64,000 nt of DNA. It comes from Comamonas testosteroni TK102. Lineage in GTDB: Bacteria; Pseudomonadota; Gammaproteobacteria; Burkholderiales; Burkholderiaceae_C. Shown here piece after piece: positions 55,601 to 63,701 of this stretch. The position numbers were made by a program, and so were the translations under genes. The stretch is from the NCBI RefSeq assembly GCF_000739375.1, contig NZ_CP006704.1:5890001-5954000 (forward strand). The letters run 5' to 3'. The stretch's first letter is position 1. Each line of letters starts with the position of its first letter. The notes below the pieces were generated by a model. It was not told where the DNA came from, did no database searches, and worked only from the letters and a program-made list of their open reading frames with translations.

Positions 55601-56224
55601 CGACCACAGCCCCGAGAAGCGGCTCATGGCAAAGGCATGCAGGCCCATGTCCAGGATGTCCTGCACGTTGCTGGGGAAGAACACCGGCGTGCCGCAGGCC
55701 TTGAAGATGTGGTCGCTCTGGTGCGCGGCCGTGGAGGACTTGCTGATGTGATCGTCACCCGCGATCGCAATCACGCCGCCATGCCTGGCCGTGCCCGCCA
55801 TATTGGCGTGCTTGAACACGTCGGAGCAGCGGTCCACGCCCGGCCCCTTGCCATACCAGATGCCGAAGACACCGTCGAACTTCTTGGTTTCGGGGTAGAG
55901 ATCGAGCTGCTGCGTGCCCCAGACGGCCGTGGCGCCCAGCTCTTCGTTCACGCCGGGCTGAAAGACGATGTGATTCGCCTCCATATGCTTTTTGGCCGCC
56001 CACAGCGACTGGTCGTAGGTGCCCAGGGGCGAGCCGCGATAGCCGCTGATGAAGCCTGCGGTATTGAGCCCGGCCTGCGCATCGCGCAGCCGCTGCAGCA
56101 TGGGCAGGCGGACCAGGGCCTGCACGCCGCTCATAAAGGCGCGGCCGCGGGCCAGGGAATATTTGTCGTCCAGAGTCACAGACTCCAGGGCACGACGGAC
56201 TTCATCGGGCAAAGGGGCATTCAT
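52646..56224 (-). CDS. Fused indolepyruvate ferredoxin oxidoreductase (IorA-IorB type)
   Basis: 1192 residues. The N-terminal ~600 residues are the thiamin diphosphate part, with GSPLGTYD and the CSGCPHNTS segment (about 455). A ferredoxin-like 4Fe-4S region with CEGCGDCSVQSNC lies near 660. The C-terminal half is the gamma-type domain (GVGGTGVITIGSLLG) plus a long helical extension. Such proteins oxidatively decarboxylate aryl-pyruvates or branched 2-oxoacids to acyl-CoA. The divergent Lrp/AsnC gene fits a role in aromatic or branched amino acid breakdown. ATG 56224 is used. Confidence 0.94.
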   Translation of the reverse strand: MNAPLPDEVRRALESVTLDDKYSLARGRAFMSGVQALVRLPMLQRLRDAQAGLNTAGFISGYRGSPLGTYDQSLWAAKKHMEANHIVFQPGVNEELGATAVWGTQQLDLYPETKKFDGVFGIWYGKGPGVDRCSDVFKHANMAGTARHGGVIAIAGDDHISKSSTAAHQSDHIFKACGTPVFFPSNVQDILDMGLHAFAMSRFSGLWSGMKTIQEVVESSSSVLVDPDRVNIILPEDFQMPDGGLHIRWPDPPLEQEARLMNYKWYAALAYVRANKLNHNVIEGPNDRFGIIASGKAYNDTRQAMADLGLDEDTCHQLGIRLHKVNVVWPLEATITRDFARGLQEILVVEEKRQVIEYQIKEELYNWRDDVRPNVVGKFSDEHGGEWSLPNPSTDWLLRPTADLTPAIIARAIAQRLNKLGVPEHVQTRMQQRLAVLDAREAAIKAAKEVSTGDRTPWFCSGCPHNTSTRVPEGSRAVAGIGCHYMTTWMPDRRTSTFTQMGGEGVTWVGQAPFTTEAHVFANLGDGTYFHSGLLAIRQSIAAGTNITYKVLYNDAVAMTGGQRVGERPEGHSVLQIMNSLLSEGVRKLVIVTDEPEKYDGVKLGEGVTVHHRDELDAIQRQFRELKGCTIIIYDQTCATEKRRRRKRGVLSTPDKTVVINELVCEGCGDCSVQSNCLSVEPVETEFGRKRRINQNSCNKDYSCVKGFCPSFVTVEGGQLKKPKQDKKGSLEALPSIPEPVLPVAEQAWGIVVAGVGGTGVITIGSLLGMAAHLEGKGVVTQDAAGLAQKGGSTWSHIQIANRADAIYTTKVDMAKADLVIGCDPIVAATPTTLSVMQPGRTYVALNSHAAPTASFVGNPDWQSPAARCATALAEAVGHGALGSFDAEKASTALLGDSIYANPMMLGYAWQKGKVPLSHASLMRAMELNGVQVARNQEAFEWGRRCAHDLEAVRALYQASQVIQFVKKPSLEEMLDKRVEFLTAYQNAAYAQQYRDFVAKVRAAEEPLAQGTRLSQAVARYLFKLMAYKDEYEVARLHTQAAFTQKISDMFEGDYKLVHHLAPPGFARKDEQGHLLKKSYGPWMRKAMGWLAGMKGLRGTVLDPFGRTEERRTERALIVEYRQCIDTLLTGLTADKLALAVEIASIPEDIRGYGHVKEHHLAAARIKWQALMTRWNGVAAPAAAAVLRMAVN

Positions 56225-56422
56225 GGCTTGTCTCCATGTGGGTGACCACCCGTGGCAGCTGTTGGCTACCAGAGCAGCATATTGCTTTGGGCATTCCTGC
56301 GCCAGAGGCACGGAACGCAAGTTGTTTGAGCAAAGTTTACGGAAAATGCCCCGAATAGAGCTTTCTTTTTATTGCCGGGATTAACCTAGTTTTTGAAAGA
56401 ATCTTGCTGTAAATTGCGAATC

Positions 56423-56905
56423 ATGAATCAACTTGATCGCTTCGACTGGGCCATCCTGAATGAGCTGCAGATGGATGGCCGCCTCACCAATGCCGAGCTG
56501 GCCCAGCGCGTGGGCCTGTCCGCCGCGCCCTGCTGGCGGCGCGTGCGCGCGCTGGAGGAGTCGGGCTATATCACCGGCTATCACGCCACGCTGGACCGCC
56601 ACAAGCTGGGCCTGGGCGTGCTGGCCTTTGTGCGCGTGGATGCCGCACAGAACACTGCCGACATCACGCTGCGCATGGAGGAAGCCATTCGCCTGCTGCC
56701 CGAGGTCACCTCCTGCCACTACATCAGCGGCGCGGGCACCTTCGAGCTGCAGGTCGTGGCCAGGGACCTGGAGAGCTTTTCCGGCTTTGTGCGCAATGTG
56801 CTGCTGCGCCTGCCCAACGTCAAAGACGTGCACACGATTTTTTCGCTGGGCGAGGTCAAGTCCAGCAGCGCGCTGCCGCTGCCCAGCACGCTGACGCATG
56901 CCTGA
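56423..56905 (+). CDS. Lrp/AsnC-family transcriptional regulator
   Basis: 160 residues. An N-terminal HTH (RLTNAELAQRVGLSAAPCWRRVRALE) is followed by the RAM/AsnC ligand-binding domain. It is divergent from the indolepyruvate oxidoreductase gene with a 198 bp shared region, the usual arrangement for a local amino acid-responsive regulator. No clear operator could be picked out by eye. Confidence 0.94.
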   Translation: MNQLDRFDWAILNELQMDGRLTNAELAQRVGLSAAPCWRRVRALEESGYITGYHATLDRHKLGLGVLAFVRVDAAQNTADITLRMEEAIRLLPEVTSCHYISGAGTFELQVVARDLESFSGFVRNVLLRLPNVKDVHTIFSLGEVKSSSALPLPSTLTHA

Positions 56906-56972
56906 GCCCGTCCTGCGCACTTCAAAAGTGAAGCGCGTACCGCTTTATCCATAGGCAATACCTGCCATATTT

Positions 56973-57035
56973 GTATTGAAATCATTGACTGTCATGCGCT
57001 CCAGGCTCACTGATCAATAGCAATCGTCACCGCTG
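56973..57035. repeat. Partial R3-like repeat
   Basis: ATTGACTGTCATGCGCTCCAGG resembles the right half of the copy at 58.9 kb (ATTGACTGATAAGCGCTTGCAG), and ATCAATAGCAATCG matches the outer end of other copies. Confidence 0.35.
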
Positions 57036-57116
57036 CGACAGGTGGCCGCCGCAGTCTGGCGTTGTGAGGAACTACGTATTTGTCAGCACAACTTTCCTGC
57101 TACAGAATCGTGCACC

Positions 57117-58826
57117 ATGGCCCACGATGATTCCGCAGCACGCGCTTCCCAAAATCCAATAAATTCAGACTCCGGCCAGGTCCCTGCAGGCAAGCTGCTG
57201 GAAGATCCCTCGGCCATGCATGACGGCGGCGCGCCGCCGGCTGCGGCACCTGGCGTCTGGACACCGCTGGCCACGCCCACCTTCCGCATGCTGTGGATGA
57301 TCTGGATGACGGCCAATATCTGCATGTGGATGAACGATGTGGCGGCCGCCTGGCTGATGACATCGCTGACCACCTCGCCGGTGCTGGTGGCGCTGGTGCA
57401 GTCGGCCTCCACCCTGCCGGTGTTCTTTCTGGCCCTGCCCAGCGGGGCGCTGGCCGACATCCTGGACCGGCGCCGCTACTTCATCGTCACCCAGTTCTGG
57501 GTGGCGGCCGTGGCGCTGCTGCTGTGCCTGGCCGTGCTCTCCGGCCAGCTGACGCCCTATCTGCTGCTGGCCCTGGTGTTTGCCAACGGCATCGGCCTGG
57601 CCATGCGCTGGCCGGTGTTCTCGGCGCTGATCCCGGAGCTGGTGCCCAAGCACCATCTGCCTTTTGCGATGGCGCTCAACGGCGTGGCCATGAATGCCTC
57701 GCGCATCATCGGCCCACTGGTGGCGGGCGCCCTGATTGCCAGCCTGGGCAGTGCCTGGGTGTTTGTGCTCAATGCCGTGCTGTCCATCGTCTCGGGCTTT
57801 GTGCTGCTGCGCTGGAAGCGCCAGCAGCCCGCCAACCCGCTGGGCCGCGAGCGCCTGGGCTCGGCCATGCGCGTGGGCCTGCAGTTCATCCAGGAGTCGC
57901 CGCGCATGCATGCCGTGCTGCTGCGCACCGTCTGCTACTTTCTGCAGGCCGCCGCCATCATGGCGCTGCTGCCGCTGACGGCCCAGCGCCTGGACCACGG
58001 CACGGCCAGCAGCGGCAGTGCCGGCACCTTCACGCTGCTGCTGGCATCCATGGGCGCGGGTGCCATCCTGGGTGCCATGCTGCTGCCGCGCATACGCCAG
58101 ATGCTGTCGGGCGAGCGCACGGTGCTGGCCGGCGTCGCCGCGCAAAGCCTGGCCACGCTGACCGTGGCCTTCGCGCCCCATATCGCCGTGGCCGTGCCGG
58201 GCATGATGCTCTCGGGCCTGGCCCTGCTGGCCACGGCCAACACGCTGGGCGTGGCCGCGCAGATGGCCCTGCCCAACTGGGTGCGGGCACGCGGCATGTC
58301 CATCTACCAGATGTCCATCATGGGCAGCACGGCCATCGGCGCCGCCATCTGGGGCAAGATCGCCAGCCTGGGCTCGGTGCAGATCAGCATGGCGGTGGCC
58401 GCCGTCAGCGGGCTGACGGCCCTGCTGATCGTGCAGCGCCTGAACCCGGATCGCGACATCGAGGAAGACCTCAGCCCTTCGCGCGCCTTCACGCCGCCGA
58501 CGGCCGCGCTGACGCCCGAAGCCGGCCGCGTGGTGGTGACTATCGAGTACCTGATCGATCCGGCCAGGGCCGGCGCCTTCCGCGATCTGATGCAGCTGAG
58601 CCGGCGCAGCCGCCTGCGCCAGGGCGCGCTGTCCTGGAGCCTGCTGCACAGCATGAGCCAGCCAGAGCGCTTCGTGGAGCAGATCACCGACGAATCCTGG
58701 ACTGAGCATCTGCGCCGCTTCGAGCGCGTGACGACCGCCGATGTGGCGCTGCGCGACCGCAAGCTGAGCTTTCACAAGGGCAAGGAGCCGCCCGTGGTGC
58801 AGCGCTACTTCACCGACGCTCTTTAA
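57117..58826 (+). CDS. MFS exporter of the MFS_3 (EntS-like) family
   Basis: 569 residues. About 11-12 hydrophobic segments span residues 50-450, with the MFS loop motif GALADILDRRRYF. The C-terminal ~100 residues (from VVVTIEYLIDPARAG) form a soluble domain resembling antibiotic-biosynthesis monooxygenase folds, a feature of MFS_3 members. EntS exports enterobactin, but no siderophore genes lie here, so the substrate is unknown. ATG 57117 is chosen. Confidence 0.9.
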   Translation: MAHDDSAARASQNPINSDSGQVPAGKLLEDPSAMHDGGAPPAAAPGVWTPLATPTFRMLWMIWMTANICMWMNDVAAAWLMTSLTTSPVLVALVQSASTLPVFFLALPSGALADILDRRRYFIVTQFWVAAVALLLCLAVLSGQLTPYLLLALVFANGIGLAMRWPVFSALIPELVPKHHLPFAMALNGVAMNASRIIGPLVAGALIASLGSAWVFVLNAVLSIVSGFVLLRWKRQQPANPLGRERLGSAMRVGLQFIQESPRMHAVLLRTVCYFLQAAAIMALLPLTAQRLDHGTASSGSAGTFTLLLASMGAGAILGAMLLPRIRQMLSGERTVLAGVAAQSLATLTVAFAPHIAVAVPGMMLSGLALLATANTLGVAAQMALPNWVRARGMSIYQMSIMGSTAIGAAIWGKIASLGSVQISMAVAAVSGLTALLIVQRLNPDRDIEEDLSPSRAFTPPTAALTPEAGRVVVTIEYLIDPARAGAFRDLMQLSRRSRLRQGALSWSLLHSMSQPERFVEQITDESWTEHLRRFERVTTADVALRDRKLSFHKGKEPPVVQRYFTDAL

Positions 58827-58828
58827 AA

Positions 58829-58915
58829 GAGAGCTTGCCAGCGCTTTCAGTTAAATAATTTCAGATAGTTATTTACCGAAATTCATTGACTGATAAGCGC
58901 TTGCAGCTCCTGTTT
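58829..58915. repeat. AT-rich inverted repeat R3, copy at 58.9 kb
   Basis: The outer arms GAGCTTGCCAGCGCTTTC and GATAAGCGCTTGCAGCTCC are near-complementary, around an AT-rich centre. It lies between the convergent MFS and mltA genes and may help terminate both. Confidence 0.7.
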
Positions 58916-58920
58916 CTGTA

Positions 58921-60096
58921 TCAGCGCAGATGCGGCGCCGATCCGGCCAAGGCCTTGGGCCAGAAGGCCCAGAGCTTGAGCGGCTGCTTGATGCGACCCG
59001 CCACATCACCGGCCTCGGCCCCCCAGCCCATGAAATAGTCGGCGCGCACGGCGCCCAGAATCGCGCTGCCCGTATCCTGCGCGAACACCAGGCGGTTGAG
59101 CGAGACCGTAGGGCCGGGCGTGGACAGCCAGACCGGCGTGCCATAGGGGATGCTGTTGCGGTCCACGGCAATGGAGCGGCCCGGCGTCAGCGCCACGCCC
59201 TGCGCGCCCTTGGGGCCGAACTGGGCATCGAAGTCGTTGAGCGCCTCCTCGCGGAAGAACACATAGCGCGGATTGCTCCAGAGCATCTCGTTGACACGCG
59301 AGGGATTGGCGGCAATCCAGGCGCTGATGCCGGGCCAGGTGGCATCGCGCACCAGGTTCTGGTCGAGCAGCCAGCGGCCCACGCTCTTGTAGGGCTGATC
59401 GTTGGTGCCGGCATAGGCCACGCGGATCATGCGCTGGCGACCGTCTGCCTCGGTCAGCATCAGCCGGCCCGAGCCCTGGATATGCAGCACCAGCATGTCC
59501 ACCGGGTCGCGCAGCCAGGCAATGGCGCGGCCGGCCAGGGCGGCCTGGGCCTCGGGGTTGGTGTCGATCTGCTGGCGCGTGAACCAGGGCTTGCGCTTGC
59601 CAAAGCCCTGCGGGACCTGATAGATGGGCACATTGAAGCCGTTGCCCTGCACCCGGCGCGCCTCGTACAAGGGCTCGTAATAGGCGGTCAGCATGCCGTC
59701 GGGGCTGCCCGTGGTCGCTTCGATGCGATAGGGCTGCAGCGTGTTCATCATCCAGCTGCGCTGCTCGTCTTCCGAGGCAATGCTCAGGCGGCGCACCTCG
59801 CCGCACAGATTGGCAAACACGGTGCTGGGACGCTCGCAGTTCTTGATCCAGGCATTCCAGGCCTCGTTCAGGGAATCCTGGGGCACGCCGGGCAGCTCGC
59901 CCCAGTCCACCGCCACCCAGCGGCTTTTTGTCGGTACATTGGCGGTGAACGGCGGCTTGGCCGTGGAGGCTGGCCCGCCATGCGGCGCCATCTCGGGCAC
60001 CGGTGCCGGATCGTTTTGCTGCTTGGTGGTGGTGCAGGCCACCAGGGTTCCTACAATCAGCGCCAGTGAAAAACGGCGCAGGAGATGGAAATTCAT
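58921..60096 (-). CDS. mltA: Membrane-bound lytic murein transglycosylase A
   Basis: 391 residues. The lipobox LVAC follows a hydrophobic signal, so it is an outer-membrane lipoprotein. GMLTAYYEPLYEARRV, LHIQGSGRLML, GRPYKSVG-like YKSVGRWLLD and the C-terminal 3D domain (TGSAILGAVRADYFMG, with the catalytic Asp) are diagnostic. It cleaves glycan strands with 1,6-anhydroMurNAc formation. Its ATG overlaps the start of a small divergent gene. Confidence 0.95.
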   Translation of the reverse strand: MNFHLLRRFSLALIVGTLVACTTTKQQNDPAPVPEMAPHGGPASTAKPPFTANVPTKSRWVAVDWGELPGVPQDSLNEAWNAWIKNCERPSTVFANLCGEVRRLSIASEDEQRSWMMNTLQPYRIEATTGSPDGMLTAYYEPLYEARRVQGNGFNVPIYQVPQGFGKRKPWFTRQQIDTNPEAQAALAGRAIAWLRDPVDMLVLHIQGSGRLMLTEADGRQRMIRVAYAGTNDQPYKSVGRWLLDQNLVRDATWPGISAWIAANPSRVNEMLWSNPRYVFFREEALNDFDAQFGPKGAQGVALTPGRSIAVDRNSIPYGTPVWLSTPGPTVSLNRLVFAQDTGSAILGAVRADYFMGWGAEAGDVAGRIKQPLKLWAFWPKALAGSAPHLR

Positions 60097-60265
60097 GGGT
60101 CTGATTTTGCTTGAAGCACTGCTGGCATTGGCCATTCTGGTCGCTATTGTGTGGTGGACCATGTTCTCGGGTCGGAAAAAGGGTGAGTTGCCGGCCCCGG
60201 CCGAGCCGCCTGCGTCTCCGCAAGCGCCTGCAGACTCCGGGCGGGAGGGCCCCGATCGAGCTTAG
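60095..60265 (+). CDS. Small single-pass membrane protein (hypothetical)
   Basis: 56 residues: one hydrophobic helix (LILLEALLALAILVAIVWWTMF) then GRKKGEL and a Pro/Ala-rich tail. CAGGAGATGGAAATTC precedes the ATG, giving a plausible ribosome site. The start codon shares two bases with the mltA start on the other strand (CATG). Coding is plausible but not certain. Confidence 0.5.
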   Translation: MGLILLEALLALAILVAIVWWTMFSGRKKGELPAPAEPPASPQAPADSGREGPDRA

Positions 60266-60449
60266 CCGATGGCGCTTGCGCCATGGGTGCGCGGCCTGAT
60301 TGTGACAATCTTTTGCATCAGAAACCGCGCGCTGGCACGCGTCCTACTTTTTTCGGTTTCTCTTGGCAGTACGCTCAAGGCCTTGCAGCTTTAACGCGAA
60401 GCTGGTTTGCAGGACCCTCCGGGTCGTTCATCAAACTAAGGAGTTTTCT

Positions 60450-61109
60450 ATGCGCAAGCAATTGGCTGTGACGGCCGCTCTGGCCTCTGCTCTGTTGATC
60501 ACCGGCTGTGCCAATACCGGTGGCATGTCGGACACCACACGCCGCACCGCCACTGGCGCAGGCGTGGGCGCACTGGGCGGCGCTGCCATCGGAGCCATCG
60601 CCGGTGGCCATGCCGGCAAGGGAGCACTGATCGGTGCCGGTGTCGGTGCACTGGGCTCCTATATCTGGTCGCAGAACCTCGAAAAGCAAAAGCGCGAAAT
60701 GGAAGCCGCGACCCAGGGCACAGGCGTAGGCGTGACACAGACTGCGGACAACCAGCTCAAGCTGGACATCCCCAGCGACATCTCCTTTGATACCGGCCGC
60801 GCCGACATCAAGAGCAACTTCGCCCCCATCCTCGACCGCTTTGCCGAAGGTCTGCGCAACAATCCCAACGCAGAAGTGCGCATCATCGGTCACACCGACA
60901 GCACCGGCTCCGATGCCATCAACAATCCGCTGTCGCTGCAGCGTGCCGAGAGCACCCGCAACTATCTGACTTCACGTGGCGTCAACGGTGCCCGCATCCA
61001 GGTGCAGGGCATGGGCTCGCACCAGCCCGTGGCTTCCAATGCCACCAACGAAGGCCGTGCGCGCAATCGCCGCGTGGAAATCTTCGTCGGTGAGCGCGCT
61101 CCTCAGTAA
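60450..61109 (+). CDS. OmpA-family outer-membrane lipoprotein
   Basis: 219 residues. The lipobox ITGC (C20) is followed by a glycine-zipper segment (ALGGAAIGAIAGGHAGKGALIG) and a C-terminal OmpA-like domain (about 115-215) with IIGHTDSTGSDAINNPLSLQRA and NRRVEI, which binds peptidoglycan. It resembles Pal-like/YiaD-type proteins. AAGGAG precedes ATG 60450, and a strong terminator follows. Confidence 0.95.
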   Translation: MRKQLAVTAALASALLITGCANTGGMSDTTRRTATGAGVGALGGAAIGAIAGGHAGKGALIGAGVGALGSYIWSQNLEKQKREMEAATQGTGVGVTQTADNQLKLDIPSDISFDTGRADIKSNFAPILDRFAEGLRNNPNAEVRIIGHTDSTGSDAINNPLSLQRAESTRNYLTSRGVNGARIQVQGMGSHQPVASNATNEGRARNRRVEIFVGERAPQ

Positions 61110-61126
61110 GACAGGCACCAGCCAGC

Positions 61127-61154
61127 AAAAAGCCCCGCAAAGCGGGGCTTTCTT
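61127..61154. terminator. Rho-independent terminator after the OmpA-like gene
   Basis: AAAAAGCCCCGC, AAA, GCGGGGCTTTCTT. It can serve both this gene and the convergent response-regulator gene. Confidence 0.88.
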
Positions 61155-61185
61155 CATGGCGCTTGCGCAGTGCGCAGGCTGCGGC

Positions 61186-61815
61186 TCAGGCGTTGCGCAG
61201 CAGATTGGCCAGCTCCACGGCCGACTTGACCTGCATCTTGTCGAAGACCCGCGCCCGGTGCACTTCCACGGTGCGCACGCTGATGTCGAGCTGATCGGCG
61301 ATGAGCTTGTTCGGTACGCCCTCGACGACCAGCTTCATCACGTCCTTTTCACGATCGGTCAGCTCGCCCAAGCGGCCGCGCACCTCCTCGCGCGCCTGCA
61401 AGGCGGCCAGATGCTCGGCAGACAGCGCCAGCGCCTGCTCCACGCGGTCCACCAGCGCATTGTCGGAAAACGGCTTTTCGCAGAAATCGAAGGCACCGCG
61501 CTTGACCGTATCCACGGCCGTGGGGACATCGGCATGGCCGGTCAGAAAGATCACGGGCATGGCCTCGATCTGGCCGCGCTCCAGCATGCGATTGAACAGC
61601 GACAGGCCGCTCATGCCCGTCATGCGCATATCGAGCAGCAGGCAGCAGGGGCGGCGCGTCACGGGGCTGGTCTGCAGCACCGCCTGCTCGAATTCTTCGG
61701 CGTTGCGATAGCACTCGCTCAGCAATCTGCGCGAACGCAGCAGCCATGCCAATACCTCTCGGACATCGGCATCGTCGTCCACCACGTAGACGGTAGCGTC
61801 GGTTACAGGTTCCAT
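61186..61815 (-). CDS. FixJ/NarL-type response regulator
   Basis: 209 residues. The receiver domain has the acidic pocket VVDDDADVRE, phospho-acceptor D62 and the conserved K114 in CEKPFSD. The C-terminal LuxR-type HTH reads LTDREKDVMKLVVEG and LDISVRTVEVHRARV. It starts five bases after the histidine kinase gene and is surely its partner. Target genes are unknown. Confidence 0.95.
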   Translation of the reverse strand: MEPVTDATVYVVDDDADVREVLAWLLRSRRLLSECYRNAEEFEQAVLQTSPVTRRPCCLLLDMRMTGMSGLSLFNRMLERGQIEAMPVIFLTGHADVPTAVDTVKRGAFDFCEKPFSDNALVDRVEQALALSAEHLAALQAREEVRGRLGELTDREKDVMKLVVEGVPNKLIADQLDISVRTVEVHRARVFDKMQVKSAVELANLLRNA

Positions 61816-61820
61816 GAAGC

Positions 61821-63701
61821 CTAGTTCTCTCTGGGTTCCCAGTGGGCCGGCAGCGTGAAGACGAACTCCGTGCCCTGCGGGAGGTGCGGGCGGTAATCAA
61901 GATGACCACCATGTTGCTCCACCACCGTGCGGCACAGGCTCAGGCCCAGGCCCATGCCCTCGGTGCGCGTGGTGAAGAAGGGGGTGAACAGCTGCTCGGC
62001 GACTTCCGCAGAAATGCCGGCGCCGCAGTCCATGATGGAAAATTCTACCCAACGCGCGCCAAGACCGTCAGAACTGCGCCTGACCGTCAGGGTCAGCACC
62101 CTGTCCTTGAACGCAGGCTGGTCCATGGCCTGCATGCCGTTGCGCGCCAGATTGAGCAGCACCTGCTCGACCATGGTGACATCGCAGAGCACCGCCGGCA
62201 GATCGGCCTCCAGATCCAGCTGCACCGAGGCATTGAGCTTGTGTGCCTGCAGATAGACCAGGGGCATGACGGCATCGATCAGCTCCGCGGGCTGCACGAC
62301 CTCCCTGGATTTGTCGCGCCGGCGCACGAAGTCGCGCACGCTCTTGATGACCTTGCCCGCACGATCGGCCTGAAAGCTGATGCGCTCCAGGGCCATGCGC
62401 AAATCCTGCAGCTGCAGGTCCTCGGTATCAGGTTCATGTGCCAGCAGATTGAGCGAGCCCGTGGCATAGCTGGAGATGGCGGCCAGCGGCTGCGTCAGCT
62501 CATGGCTGAGCATGGAGGCCATCTCGCCCACCGTCGCCAGGCGCGCCGTGGCCTGCAGACGCTCCAGCGAGGCGCGCGACATCTCCTCCATGCGGCGCTG
62601 CTCGCTGATGTCGATGAAGGCGCTCATCCAGCCCGTGTGCTGGCCCTGGGCGGTGATCAGAGGCGCCTCGAAAATCAGCACCGGAAAGCGCGAGCCGTCC
62701 TTGCGCATGAACACGCTCTCGTGGCCCTGGCGCGGCGTGGGCAGCAGGCCGGCAAGGCGCTGATCGCGCCGGCTCACATATTCCTGGGCCAGCTCGGGCG
62801 GCCAGTAAGGCGCCACATTGAGGCCCAGCAGCTCCTGCGCGCTGAAGCCCACCATATTGCAAAAGGCCGGGTTCACATAGGTGATGCGCCCCTGGAGATC
62901 GCGGGCACGCATCCCCGTGACCAGGGAATCTTCCATGGCCTTGCGAAAGGCCAGCGCATCGCCCAGATCGCGTTCCGCGCGCAGGCGACGGCGGTTGTCG
63001 CGCACCAGCACAACCAACACCGTCACGAGCGCGATCGACATGCCGGTCACCAGCGCCGTCATCACATTGGGAAAGACGCTGGGCGCGTGATGCCAGCTGT
63101 CCATGCGCAGCACCAGGGTGTTGCCGGGCAGGTCCAGCAGCTGCTGGGCCGTGAACATGCGCGAGCCGCGCCAGGCCGCCCCCACCATGGCCAGACGCGT
63201 GCCGTCCGGCTCGGTGAACGACACCTCCTGGGTGCGCGGCAGGGACTTGCCCGAATGCAGCTCGGGCAAATGGCTTTCGTCTTCGACCAGCAGGGTGCGA
63301 TAAGGCGTCTCGGCATGCTCGATGAGGCGCATGTTTTCGCCCCGCCACTCGATACGCATCAGGTCACGGCGCTGCTGCAGCAGCTCGGTCGCGTGCTCGC
63401 GCCATGCCGAGTGCTTGCCGCTGTAGGCGCTCAGCGCCAGCAGATCCTGCAGATTGCGGCCCAGCGCCGCACGGATATCGCCGACGGCATTGGCGGTATC
63501 GCGCTCCAGCTTTTCCTGCACCTGGGATGCTTCATAGCGTCCGGCCAGCCAGACCATGGTGACCAGCATGCTGACCACCAGTGCCACCAGCAAGGTCCAT
63601 AGGGACCAGCGCTTCCAGGCCATGCGCCAGCGTCGCCAGGGCCAATGGGCAGGATGGTCCTCGGGCAGTTCGTCAAGAGCAGTATTCAGCGGTTCAGTCA
63701 C
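61821..63701 (-). CDS. Membrane-bound PAS sensor histidine kinase
   Basis: 626 residues. Two transmembrane segments (about 34-54 and 215-235) flank a periplasmic sensing region of ~160 residues. A PAS domain (about 255-370) precedes the dimerisation/phospho-acceptor helix SMLSHELTQPLAAI (His near 400) and a HATPase domain (NLARNGMQAM, FFTTRTEGMGLGLSL). This layout is typical of FixL/DctB-like kinases. It overlaps the nitrilase-family gene by four bases upstream and precedes the FixJ-type gene. The ligand is not evident. Confidence 0.95.
   Translation of the reverse strand: MTEPLNTALDELPEDHPAHWPWRRWRMAWKRWSLWTLLVALVVSMLVTMVWLAGRYEASQVQEKLERDTANAVGDIRAALGRNLQDLLALSAYSGKHSAWREHATELLQQRRDLMRIEWRGENMRLIEHAETPYRTLLVEDESHLPELHSGKSLPRTQEVSFTEPDGTRLAMVGAAWRGSRMFTAQQLLDLPGNTLVLRMDSWHHAPSVFPNVMTALVTGMSIALVTVLVVLVRDNRRRLRAERDLGDALAFRKAMEDSLVTGMRARDLQGRITYVNPAFCNMVGFSAQELLGLNVAPYWPPELAQEYVSRRDQRLAGLLPTPRQGHESVFMRKDGSRFPVLIFEAPLITAQGQHTGWMSAFIDISEQRRMEEMSRASLERLQATARLATVGEMASMLSHELTQPLAAISSYATGSLNLLAHEPDTEDLQLQDLRMALERISFQADRAGKVIKSVRDFVRRRDKSREVVQPAELIDAVMPLVYLQAHKLNASVQLDLEADLPAVLCDVTMVEQVLLNLARNGMQAMDQPAFKDRVLTLTVRRSSDGLGARWVEFSIMDCGAGISAEVAEQLFTPFFTTRTEGMGLGLSLCRTVVEQHGGHLDYRPHLPQGTEFVFTLPAHWEPREN

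Noticed and set aside
57165..58775. 536-codon open frame opposite the MFS gene
   Set aside because: Low-complexity His/Gln/Arg translation; the + frame is a clear MFS protein.
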